In this document: one piece after another, positions 16,755-24,581 of the stretch
Position numbering within the stretch: position 1 is the first letter of the stretch
Layout: each line of letters opens with the position of its first letter
Assembly (NCBI GenBank): GCA_964580905.1
Contig: CAZOLR010000012.1
Location: forward strand, 1 to 54,664
Source: G041228335 sp964580905
GTDB taxonomy: Bacteria > Pseudomonadota > Alphaproteobacteria > Puniceispirillales > UBA1172
Length of the DNA: 54,664 bases
Reading direction: 5' to 3'
The notes under the pieces: model-generated
Database searches by the model: none
What the model was told of the DNA's origin: nothing
Seen by the model: the letters and a program-made list of their open reading frames with translations, nothing else
Position numbers and translations under genes: made by a program

Positions 16755-17563
16755 TGGCGCGGGTCGGCAAATCCATCCGCTGGTATCCGGGATTTCGTGC
16801 AATCACCATCGCATGCCTGATTATCCTCTACGCGCCGCTGATCATCGTGATGATCTATTCTTTCAACAACTCGGCTTCGATCACCGTATGGGGTGGGTTC
16901 AGCCTGATCTGGTATGAAGATGTGTTTTTCGGTCTTGAATCCGCAAAATTCAAACAAGCCACGATAAACTCCCTCATGATTGCGGTGATGGCCGCGGTTG
17001 TTTCGACCGCTATTGCCACTTCTGCCTCACTGGCAATGGTCCGGGGCAGGGCATTCAGGGGCAAGGCGCTTACCTTCGGGCTTATCAATCTGCCGCTGAT
17101 GGTGCCTGAGATCGTGACCGCTGTCGCCACACTCATCTTTTTTGCTTCCATCGGTTTTGAACGTGGTGTGCTGAGCATCCTGCTCGCTCATATCGTCTTT
17201 TGTATTCCCTTTGCCTATCTCCCGATCGCCGCACGGCTTCAGGGTATTTCCAGTATCTATGAGCAGGCTGGTCGTGATCTCTATGCCACCCCGGGTGAGA
17301 CGTTCAGGCTTATCCTCCTGCCTCTGATGTTGCCCGGGATTCTCTCCGGATTTCTGTTGGCGTTCATCATCTCTCTCGATGATTTCATCATCACCAATTT
17401 TGTCAAAGGAGCAGGGGTGGAAACACTGCCAACAGCCATATTTGGCGCCGTCAAACAGGGCATCAAGCCGAATATTATGGCGATTTCATCAATCATGTTG
17501 GTGGTGTCATTTATTCTGGTGTCCATCTCTTATCTCATCAGCCATATGGGGCGGGAGAAATAG
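16751..17563 (+). CDS. potC: Polyamine ABC importer permease (PotC type)
   Basis: A 270-residue permease with six predicted spans. IYSFNNSASITVWGGFSLIW in the first periplasmic segment is a hallmark of PotC/PotI, and the coupling loop reads AGRDLYATPGETFRLILLPL. It starts with ATGATG within the end of potB, preceded by AAGGGG. The 108 nt after it are non-coding and AT-rich and lead to a strong ribosome site for the binding-protein gene, which may have its own promoter. Confidence 0.86.
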   Translation: MMARVGKSIRWYPGFRAITIACLIILYAPLIIVMIYSFNNSASITVWGGFSLIWYEDVFFGLESAKFKQATINSLMIAVMAAVVSTAIATSASLAMVRGRAFRGKALTFGLINLPLMVPEIVTAVATLIFFASIGFERGVLSILLAHIVFCIPFAYLPIAARLQGISSIYEQAGRDLYATPGETFRLILLPLMLPGILSGFLLAFIISLDDFIITNFVKGAGVETLPTAIFGAVKQGIKPNIMAISSIMLVVSFILVSISYLISHMGREK

Positions 17564-17671
17564 CTGAACCGCTGCTTAGATAAAATTTGTTTGTTCACAT
17601 GATGGAATAATCTACAGTTTACCGAGGTAATTAATAAATCCAGCTAATGGATAATCGCAAAGGAGGATATA

Positions 17672-18703
17672 ATGCGTAAATTCACAACACTAATTGCCGC
17701 GACAGCGATGGCCGTTCTCGCGGCACCTGCCGCCGCGGAAAAGCTGTCGGTTTATCATTGGTTTGAATATATTCCGCAGGAACTTTTGAACAAGTTTACA
17801 GCCGAAACCGGCATCGAAGTGGTGATGGACACCTACGATTCCAATGAAGCCATGCTGTCAAACCTGAAAGCTGGGGGTATGGGCAGTTACGATGTGGCGG
17901 TGCCGGGTGACTACATGGTGAAAATCATGGCTGGTGAAGGCATGCTCGATACGTTCAAGCCATCTGAGCTGAAAAATTTCGGTAATATTGAAGACAAGTG
18001 GAAGAACGTCGATTTCGATATGGGGCGCAAGCATTCCATTCCGTATCAGTGGGGGTCGACAAGTTTTTCCGTTGATACCAATGTCTATGGCGGCAATATC
18101 GATACAACCGATATCATCTTCAATCCGCCCCAGGAGCTGAAAGGCAAGATCAACGTCCTTGATACGGCGGGTGAAACCCTCACTTTTGCATCGATCCATA
18201 TGGGGATCCCCCAATGCAGTACCGATAAGTCCCAGCTCAAGGCGCTGAGTGCGATGCTTGACGGTGCCAAGGCGCATTGGGCATCGTTCAATTCCGATGG
18301 CGCCAAGGATGTGCTGGTTTCCGGTGACGCCAGCGCCGGCATGATCTGGAATGGCTTCGGCGCCAAAGCACGTTCGGAAAAGGCGTCGCTCAAATACGCC
18401 TATCCCAAGCAGGGTTATATCGTCTGGATGGATAATGTGGTGTTGCTCAAAGACGCCCCGAACAGGGCGGCTGCACTCAAGTTCATGGATTTTCTGCTTG
18501 AACCTGAAAATGCCGCAGCGGTTACCAACTATGCCCGCTATGCTGCCGGTGTCAAAGGTGTCGGTCCTTTTCTTGATCCGGAACTGGCCAAGGCACGTGA
18601 GAATAATCCGCCGGCCGATGCGCCAGCCGGTGTTTTTGTTGAGGTCTGTGACCAGCAGACACAGTCGCTCTACGATGCGATCTGGACACGTCTGAAAAAG
18701 TAA
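17672..18703 (+). CDS. Polyamine-type periplasmic binding protein (PotD/PotF-like)
   Basis: A 343-residue secreted binding protein with a Sec signal peptide of about 22 residues (ending PAAA before EKLSVYHWF). VYHWFEYIPQELLNKFTAET and YDSNEAM match the PotD/PotF lobe I sequences that line the ligand site. WMDNVV (Trp252, Asp254) matches the conserved WxDN whose aspartate binds an amino group of putrescine or spermidine. The AAAGGAGG ribosome site is strong, consistent with high expression. It could bind putrescine, spermidine, an acetylated polyamine or agmatine; the sequence does not decide. It is followed by a stable hairpin and then the catabolic genes. Confidence 0.83.
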   Translation: MRKFTTLIAATAMAVLAAPAAAEKLSVYHWFEYIPQELLNKFTAETGIEVVMDTYDSNEAMLSNLKAGGMGSYDVAVPGDYMVKIMAGEGMLDTFKPSELKNFGNIEDKWKNVDFDMGRKHSIPYQWGSTSFSVDTNVYGGNIDTTDIIFNPPQELKGKINVLDTAGETLTFASIHMGIPQCSTDKSQLKALSAMLDGAKAHWASFNSDGAKDVLVSGDASAGMIWNGFGAKARSEKASLKYAYPKQGYIVWMDNVVLLKDAPNRAAALKFMDFLLEPENAAAVTNYARYAAGVKGVGPFLDPELAKARENNPPADAPAGVFVEVCDQQTQSLYDAIWTRLKK

Positions 18704-18711
18704 ATATGCGG

Positions 18712-18747
18712 AACCGGTGATGCTCTTTCATGGGCATCACCGGTTTT
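18712..18747 (+). terminator. Strong stem-loop after the polyamine binding-protein gene
   Basis: AACCGGTGATGC (18712-18723) pairs perfectly with GCATCACCGGTT (18734-18745) around a 10-nt loop and ends in TTTT (18744-18747). It is the most stable hairpin I found in the window. The short T-run suggests partial termination, so the binding protein would be made in excess over the enzymes that begin 8 nt later. Confidence 0.65.
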
Positions 18748-18754
18748 CATATCC

Positions 18755-20212
18755 ATGTCAGATCATTCTATTCCTATGAGTGCCGCTGCCATCGCAAGAG
18801 GTGTTTCAACTGGCAGTATTGACGCAGAAATCCTGATAGAGACGTGCCTGAGCCGTTGCGCCCAGGTGCAGGAAAAGCTCAACCCATTTACGGCCATCTA
18901 CAGGGAAGAGGCAAGAGACAGGGCTGCCCTGATCAAGAAAAGGATCAAGGCTGGCGGCAAACCCCGAAAACTTGAAGGCGTGCCGGTTGCTATCAAGGAA
19001 TTCACCCCGATCATCGACAAGCTGACGACACGCGGGTCAGCCGCACTCAGTCAGAATATTGAAACCTTCCAGCCCGTAATTGTCGACCGCCTCGAATCCG
19101 AGGGCGCGATAATCATCGCCCGAACCACCACCCCGGAATTCGCCCATTCAAGTTTCACCCGCTCCCCCCTTTTCGGACATACCCGGAACCCGTTTGATCC
19201 TGAACGCACCTGCGGGGGGTCTTCGGGTGGTGCGGCGGTCGCCGTCGCAACAGGATGCGTACCACTGGCGGAAGGCACGGATATGGGTGGATCGGTTCGT
19301 ATACCGGCAGCTCTATGCGGTGTTGTTGGGCTGAAACCCAGTCTTGGCCGGATTCCCATGGATATCCTGCCAACCGTATTTGACACGATTTCCCATTTTG
19401 GCCCCCTTGGCCGCAATATCGAAGATATTCGTCTTTTCATGGATGTTGTCTCCGGGCCTGATGAGCGCGATATCCTGAGCCAGCCCTCTCCGTCCCCTTT
19501 AGATAAAACCCGGATTGATTCGAAAACCCTGAAACTTGCGGTTTCTCCTGATCTCGGTTTTTTTGACGTTGATCCTGAAGTCGCGGCTGATTTTGCGAAC
19601 GCCGTCGGAGTTCTGCGTGATGCCGGCGCGGTTCTTGATGAGATAGACCTCGGCTGGTCTCCGCATATGGTGGACGCATGGTATGATTACTGGTGTGTAT
19701 ATCTGGCCGCGGCGGTGGATGACCTGCTTGATGAGCATCGCGAAGTAATGGATCCTGAATTTCTCTCTCTGGTGGATCGCGGCCGGGAGATGTCGGCCGT
19801 TGCCTTCCGCCGGATAGATGAGATACGCACCCGCCAATGGCATGCGTTCACAGGGGCCATGGCGGGGTATGATGCTCTGCTCTGCCCGACAATGGCACTG
19901 CCGGCACCGCCACTTGAAGCGAGCGAGGCGGATTACACCAGGCTTGATGCTGATGGCAGGCTCAAGGGGCTGGATATGACCTGCCTGTTCAATTCTATCG
20001 GCCAGTGTCCGGCCCTTTCCGTTCCGATGGGGATGACCGGCGGCGGCCTGCCCACGGGCATACAGATCATCGGCCATCGTTTTGCCGACAGTGATGTTTT
20101 GCGTCTTGGTGACCTTTTTGAAAAGATGATGCCATGGTCGGCACCGCTTGATACGATCATCGCCGGATTTGCACCCGCCGCCCCGAACCCGAAAGAGGAA
20201 TCCCATGCCTGA
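18755..20212 (+). CDS. Amidase-signature hydrolase
   Basis: A 485-residue amidase-signature enzyme that hydrolyses carboxamides through a Ser-cisSer-Lys triad. The residues are visible: Lys81 in VAIKEFTP, cis-Ser157 in GGSSGG and nucleophile Ser180 in DMGGSVRIPA. Length fits the family. The natural substrate cannot be told from sequence. Its place between the polyamine importer and an amine dehydrogenase, with its last 8 nt overlapping the next gene, suggests it removes an amide group from a polyamine derivative or a downstream amide. No clear ribosome site precedes the ATG, so translation may be weak. GatA is excluded by the lack of gatB/gatC partners. Confidence 0.8.
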   Translation: MSDHSIPMSAAAIARGVSTGSIDAEILIETCLSRCAQVQEKLNPFTAIYREEARDRAALIKKRIKAGGKPRKLEGVPVAIKEFTPIIDKLTTRGSAALSQNIETFQPVIVDRLESEGAIIIARTTTPEFAHSSFTRSPLFGHTRNPFDPERTCGGSSGGAAVAVATGCVPLAEGTDMGGSVRIPAALCGVVGLKPSLGRIPMDILPTVFDTISHFGPLGRNIEDIRLFMDVVSGPDERDILSQPSPSPLDKTRIDSKTLKLAVSPDLGFFDVDPEVAADFANAVGVLRDAGAVLDEIDLGWSPHMVDAWYDYWCVYLAAAVDDLLDEHREVMDPEFLSLVDRGREMSAVAFRRIDEIRTRQWHAFTGAMAGYDALLCPTMALPAPPLEASEADYTRLDADGRLKGLDMTCLFNSIGQCPALSVPMGMTGGGLPTGIQIIGHRFADSDVLRLGDLFEKMMPWSAPLDTIIAGFAPAAPNPKEESHA

Positions 20213-22292
20213 AGATACATCACCTCTGGTAAAGAGCCGCTATGACGTTCTGTTTGAGCCGATGGCCATCGGCCCTGTTACCGCCAGGAACCGTTTCTAT
20301 CAGGTGCCGCACTGCAATGGTGGTGGGTATCGTGATCCGTCGGCTGTTGCTGAAATGCGCCGGGTCAAGGCCGAAGGCGGCTGGGGTGTTGTCTTCACTG
20401 AACAGGTTGAAATCCATCAGACCAGCGAGATAAGCCCGTTTATTGAACTGCGTCTCTGGGAAGACAAAGATATGCCGATGATGGCCAGGATGGCAGATGC
20501 GATCAAAAGCCATGATGCCCTGGCCGGGATAGAACTGGCCTATTCCGGGATCAACGGGCCCAATCTCTACACCAAGGAAGTGCCGCTTGCCGCGACAGGC
20601 GGACCGATCATCACCTTTACCTCTGATCCGGTGAATGCGCGCAGCCTTGAGAAAGAAGAAATCAGGGATGTCCGCCGTTGGTATGTGAATGCCGCGAGGC
20701 GGGCCAGGGATTGCGGTTATGATCTTGTCTGTCTTTATGGTGCCCACGGGTTCGGCATCATCCAGCATTTTCTTTCCCGCACGACCAACAAGCGCAGCGA
20801 TGAATATGGCGGAAGCCTTGAAAACCGGAGCCGGTTCATGCGGGAAGTGGTGGCGGATATCCGCGATGCTGTTGGCGATACGATGGGGATCACCATCCGG
20901 CTGTCGCTGGATGAGGCGTTTGATGAGCTCAGTTTTTCGAACAGTGAGTTGCGCGAATGCATCGATATGAACAGCGATGTGCCTGATCTCTGGGATCTTG
21001 CCCATGGCACCTGGGAAGACTGTTCCGGCACATCACGGTTCAAGGATGAAGGCGCACAGGAAGACCTGATCCGCGGAATAAGAGAACTGACCACCCGCCC
21101 TGTTGTCGGGGTTGGCCGTTTCACCTCTCCTGATGCCATGGTCCGGCAGATCCGATCCGGGATACTTGATTTCATTGGCGCGGCGCGGCCATCGATTGCG
21201 GATCCGTTCCTGCCAAACAAGATCCGCGATGGCCGGATCGAAGATATCCGGGAATGCATCGGCTGCAATATATGTGTGACCGGTGATATGACCATGTCGA
21301 TTTCCCGCTGTACGCAGAACCCGACCTTTATGGAGGAATGGCGCAAGGGCTGGCATCCTGAAAACAAACCCGTGAAAGGGGAAAGCCGGTCGGTGCTTGT
21401 CATCGGCTCTGGTCCGGCCGGGCTGGAAGCGGCCAGGATGCTTGGTGGCCGCGGCTATGAAGTGGCACTGGCCGAAGCCGGTCTTGATCTTGGCGGCCGG
21501 GTGGCAAGAGAACGGCAGCTGCCCAATCTTTCGGCATGGGGAAGGGTTATGGACTACCGGCTGGGTCAGATAGAACCCATGGCTAATGTGTCGGTATACC
21601 GGGACAGCCGTCTTGAGGCCGGGGATGTTCTGTCCTTCGGGTTTGAGCATGTCTGCATTGCCACGGGTTCATTCTGGCGGCGGGATGGCACCGCAAGAGC
21701 GCATCTGCGCCCGATCCCCATCAGCCCGGATATGGCCGTTTTCACCCCTGATGACATCATGGCGGGAAAGATGCCCGAAGGCCGGGTCGTGATCTACGAT
21801 GACGATCACTATTATATGGGTGGGGTGATGGCAGAGCTTCTGCGCCAGCAAGGATGCGATGTCTTGCTGGTCACCCCTGCCAATTGCGTGTCGGAATGGA
21901 CGGTAAACACCCTTGAGCAGAGCTTTATCCAGCGGCGCCTGATCGATATGGGTGTAGAGCTCATCATCGCAAGAAGGGTCAATGCGATAGCCGCGGATCA
22001 CGTTGTGACCGCCTGCACCTATGCCGGTCATGAAAACGAGATTGAGGCAGATGCCGTCGTGCTGGTGACGGCCCGTGACGGCGATGACCGCCTGTGGCAG
22101 GACCTCAGGGCGAGAAAAAGCGAATGGGCCGAAAACAATATCCGGTCCGTCAAGCTGATCGGTGATGCGGCGGCACCGGCGCCAATCGCCTGGGCCACCT
22201 ATGCCGGTCATCGCTACGCCATGGAACTGGATGAAAAAGATGCCGGGGATGAGCCATGCTTCCGGCGTGAAATTGCGGCACTGGAAGATTAA
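20205..22292 (+). CDS. Trimethylamine/histamine dehydrogenase-family flavoprotein, probable diamine dehydrogenase
   Basis: A 695-residue iron-sulfur flavoprotein that follows trimethylamine dehydrogenase (TMADH) end to end. The N-terminal old-yellow-enzyme barrel carries Cys37 for the covalent 6-S-cysteinyl FMN (YQVPHC) and the active-site pair Tyr178/His181 (YGAH). Cys351, Cys354, Cys357 and Cys369 hold the [4Fe-4S] cluster, and GSGPAG marks the ADP-binding domain. Of the TMADH aromatic bowl (Tyr60, Trp264, Trp355), only the Trp is kept (Trp270); the others become Gln67 and Asp361. From memory, histamine dehydrogenase of Nocardioides simplex has exactly Gln/Trp/Asp and also accepts agmatine and putrescine, while the dimethylamine enzyme also has Gln at the first site. 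With polyamine genes on both sides, oxidative deamination of a diamine is the best inference. The ATG at 20205 follows AGAGGA and overlaps the amidase stop. Confidence 0.8.
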   Translation: MPEDTSPLVKSRYDVLFEPMAIGPVTARNRFYQVPHCNGGGYRDPSAVAEMRRVKAEGGWGVVFTEQVEIHQTSEISPFIELRLWEDKDMPMMARMADAIKSHDALAGIELAYSGINGPNLYTKEVPLAATGGPIITFTSDPVNARSLEKEEIRDVRRWYVNAARRARDCGYDLVCLYGAHGFGIIQHFLSRTTNKRSDEYGGSLENRSRFMREVVADIRDAVGDTMGITIRLSLDEAFDELSFSNSELRECIDMNSDVPDLWDLAHGTWEDCSGTSRFKDEGAQEDLIRGIRELTTRPVVGVGRFTSPDAMVRQIRSGILDFIGAARPSIADPFLPNKIRDGRIEDIRECIGCNICVTGDMTMSISRCTQNPTFMEEWRKGWHPENKPVKGESRSVLVIGSGPAGLEAARMLGGRGYEVALAEAGLDLGGRVARERQLPNLSAWGRVMDYRLGQIEPMANVSVYRDSRLEAGDVLSFGFEHVCIATGSFWRRDGTARAHLRPIPISPDMAVFTPDDIMAGKMPEGRVVIYDDDHYYMGGVMAELLRQQGCDVLLVTPANCVSEWTVNTLEQSFIQRRLIDMGVELIIARRVNAIAADHVVTACTYAGHENEIEADAVVLVTARDGDDRLWQDLRARKSEWAENNIRSVKLIGDAAAPAPIAWATYAGHRYAMELDEKDAGDEPCFRREIAALED

Positions 22293-22312
22293 CTTCAGAT
22301 CAGGGGGAGATG

Positions 22313-23344
22313 ATGGATACAATCTACACGGAAAAGCACCGTTTGCGGGCGTCAAAAACCGAACTTTACGGTGGCGAGCTGCTGCCGCCTTTCGAATGTC
22401 CGGAACGGATGGACTTTATTCTCACCGCCCTCAGGGATTCAGGTATCGGGGCTGTTCTCGAGCCGGAAGATTTTGGCCGTGCGCCGATTGCCGCGATACA
22501 TGATGAAGGCTTTATCCGTTTCATCGAAACCTGCTGGCAGGAATGGGTTGAGGCGGGTTTCAAGGGTGAGGCCATTGCCACGTCTTGGCCTTCACGGTCC
22601 ATGCCCTCGCCGCATATCCCTGAATTTATCGACGGTAAGATAGGCTATTACACCCTTGCCAGTGAAACATCGATTTCAGCAGGCACGGCTGAAGCGGCCT
22701 ATGCTTCGGCCCAGGTTGCCCTGACCGGGGCTTCAATGATCAGCCGCGGGGTTGAAAAACAGATCTTTTCGCTGTGCCGGCCTCCGGGGCATCACGCCGC
22801 AACGGATCAGTATGGCGGCTATTGCTTTTTCAACAACGCCGCCATCGCGGCCCAGCACATGCGCGATCAGGGCGCCGACAAAATTGCCATCCTTGATGTG
22901 GATTTTCATCACGGCAACGGCACGCAGGAGATCTTCTATGAAAGATCCGATGTTCTCTTCCTCTCCCTGCATGGGGACCCGAAGATGGCCTTTCCTTATT
23001 TCCTAGGGCATGCTGACGAAACAGGCAAAGGCGAAGGCCACGGGTTCAATCAAAACTATCCGATGGGGCCGGGCACACCCTATTCGATCTGGTCAGAGGC
23101 TCTTGAGGACGCGCTTTCCCGTATCAGGGATTTTGCCCCCGATGCCGTGATTGTTTCCTTTGGCGCTGATACGTTTGAGAATGACCCGATCAGTTTCTTC
23201 AAACTTGCCAGCGCCGATTATATCGACATGGGCCGCCGTATTGCCGGGCTGGGTCTGCCCCTGCAGGTGGTCATGGAGGGCGGGTATGCGGTCAGCGAAG
23301 TTGGCGTCAATACCGTCAATCTGCTCAAAGGCATGGAGGAGTAA
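22313..23344 (+). CDS. Acetylpolyamine amidohydrolase (histone-deacetylase family)
   Basis: A 343-residue Zn hydrolase of the arginase/deacetylase fold that removes acetyl groups from acetylated polyamines such as N-acetylputrescine. Visible elements: the opening SKTELYGGELLPPFE typical of the bacterial enzyme, the active-site His pair His160/His161 (RPPGHHA), Zn ligands Asp197 and His199 in DVDFHHGNG, the third Zn Asp in GADTFENDP, and the C-terminal MEGGY. The overall sequence tracks the Mycoplana ramosa enzyme closely from memory. GGGGGAG lies just before two adjacent ATG codons; I use the second. It is 2 nt from the following gene, so both are on one transcript with the amine dehydrogenase. 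Confidence 0.9.
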   Translation: MDTIYTEKHRLRASKTELYGGELLPPFECPERMDFILTALRDSGIGAVLEPEDFGRAPIAAIHDEGFIRFIETCWQEWVEAGFKGEAIATSWPSRSMPSPHIPEFIDGKIGYYTLASETSISAGTAEAAYASAQVALTGASMISRGVEKQIFSLCRPPGHHAATDQYGGYCFFNNAAIAAQHMRDQGADKIAILDVDFHHGNGTQEIFYERSDVLFLSLHGDPKMAFPYFLGHADETGKGEGHGFNQNYPMGPGTPYSIWSEALEDALSRIRDFAPDAVIVSFGADTFENDPISFFKLASADYIDMGRRIAGLGLPLQVVMEGGYAVSEVGVNTVNLLKGMEE

Positions 23345-23346
23345 TC

Positions 23347-24201
23347 ATGACACGGGTAGCCATCACACAAATGCAGTGCTCCTGGGATGAAGCCGCCAAT
23401 CTTGATAAGGCCGAAGAGCTTTTGCGCAAGGCTGCCGGTGAAGGAGCAGAAATCATCCTGCTTCAGGAGCTCTTCGCCAATGTCTATTTCTGCCCTGATC
23501 AGAACCAGAAATATTTTGCCTATGCCCATGAGGTTGACGGCCACCCGTTTCTTGGCCGTTTTGCTTCGGTTGCAAAAGAGCTGGGGGTGGTTTGTCCGGT
23601 CAGTTTTTTTGAAAAATCAAACAACGCCTATTTCAATTCGCTGATGATGATTGATGCGGATGGTCGCCAGATGGGGATCTATCGCAAGACGCATATTCCC
23701 CAGGGGCCGGGTTATGAGGAAAAATTCTACTTCAATCCCGGGGATCTGGGCTTCCGGGTCTGGGACACGGCCTATGGCCGGATTGGTGCGGGCATATGCT
23801 GGGATCAGTGGTTTCCTGAAGCCGCCCGGAGCATGGCGATAAAGGGCGCGGATCTTCTGCTTTATCCGACAGCTATCGGCAGTGAGCCCGGCGATCCGGG
23901 GCTTGATTCCTCGGGTCACTGGCAGCGCACCATGCAGGGCCACGCCGCCGCCAATATGGTGGCGCTCGCGGCCAGTAACAGAATAGGCCATGAAGAGGTC
24001 GCCGGAATTTCCATGAAATGGTACGGGCAATCGTTTATTGCCGATGGAACCGGTCTTATTGTTGCTGAATGCGGGGATGCTGTTGATGCCATCGCCATGG
24101 CTGATTTCGACTTTGCGGAAATGCGCCGGAACCGTGCCTCATGGGGGCTTTTTCGTGACCGGCGTCCCGAAAGGTATGAAACGATACTGGAGTTATCCTG
24201 A
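23347..24201 (+). CDS. aguB: N-carbamoylputrescine amidase
   Basis: A 284-residue nitrilase-family enzyme that converts N-carbamoylputrescine to putrescine, CO2 and ammonia. The Glu-Lys-Cys triad is present: Glu41 in LLQELF, Lys114 in YRKTHIP and Cys151 in GICWDQWFPEAAR. HIPQGPGYEEKFYFNPGD is characteristic of AguB rather than of generic nitrilases. It normally acts after agmatine deiminase (AguA), but no aguA is in the window, so that step is encoded elsewhere or this copy has another carbamoyl or amide substrate. It starts 2 nt after the deacetylase stop. Confidence 0.88.
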   Translation: MTRVAITQMQCSWDEAANLDKAEELLRKAAGEGAEIILLQELFANVYFCPDQNQKYFAYAHEVDGHPFLGRFASVAKELGVVCPVSFFEKSNNAYFNSLMMIDADGRQMGIYRKTHIPQGPGYEEKFYFNPGDLGFRVWDTAYGRIGAGICWDQWFPEAARSMAIKGADLLLYPTAIGSEPGDPGLDSSGHWQRTMQGHAAANMVALAASNRIGHEEVAGISMKWYGQSFIADGTGLIVAECGDAVDAIAMADFDFAEMRRNRASWGLFRDRRPERYETILELS

Positions 24202-24244
24202 AAAGGGTTGTGTCCCATTGCTGACTTTTGACCCTCAGGGCATC

Positions 24245-24272
24245 TTTACCCCGGGGCCGGAGAAGGTATACT
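24245..24272 (+). promoter_or_regulatory. Possible promoter for the lone Lrp/AsnC-domain gene
   Basis: TTTACC (24245-24250) and TATACT (24267-24272) are 16 nt apart and point to the small gene starting at 24307, which would have a leader of about 28 nt. It lies in the 105-nt gap after aguB. The match is reasonable, but the spacer is GC-rich and the site is unscored. Confidence 0.35.
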
Positions 24273-24306
24273 TCATGAAACATCAATTGTGTCGGAGGAG
24301 AGTGGG

Positions 24307-24564
24307 ATGACAGTTTCAGGAACGGGCCCAACCCGGGTTTTTGTTCAGCTACGCTGCCGCCCGGGGACAGCCTATGACGTTGCCGACCAAATCTATGAGC
24401 GGGAAATTGTGTCTGAATTGTACTCAACCAGCGGGGAGTGGGATCTTTTCATGATCATCTATATCCCTTCCGGGGAAGAGGTCGGCCGTTTCATCAACGA
24501 CAATATTCTCGATATTCCGAATATTGACCGCTCACTCACCACGCTGACCTTCAAAGCGTTCTGA
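24307..24564 (+). CDS. Stand-alone Lrp/AsnC ligand-binding (RAM) domain protein
   Basis: An 85-residue protein made only of the alpha-beta ligand-sensing domain of Lrp/AsnC regulators (VFVQLRCRPGTAYDVADQIY, then GEWDLFMIIYIP). There is no helix-turn-helix, so it cannot bind DNA by itself. Such proteins form ring-shaped multimers and are thought to bind amino acids or to dock with full-length Lrp proteins. GGAGGAG lies 6 nt before the ATG at 24307. It closes the polyamine gene run and may sense a product of that pathway. The family assignment is good; its function is unknown. Confidence 0.75.
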   Translation: MTVSGTGPTRVFVQLRCRPGTAYDVADQIYEREIVSELYSTSGEWDLFMIIYIPSGEEVGRFINDNILDIPNIDRSLTTLTFKAF

Positions 24565-24581
24565 GCACGAACAGCACAGAC

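Noticed and set aside
18755..20212. GatA subunit of the tRNA amidotransferase
   Set aside because: No gatB or gatC nearby, and the context is amine catabolism; the amidase-signature residues are shared by many hydrolases.
20205..22292. Calling the flavoprotein a true trimethylamine dehydrogenase
   Set aside because: Two of three aromatic-cage residues are replaced by Gln and Asp, and the neighbours are polyamine genes rather than methylamine or C1 genes.
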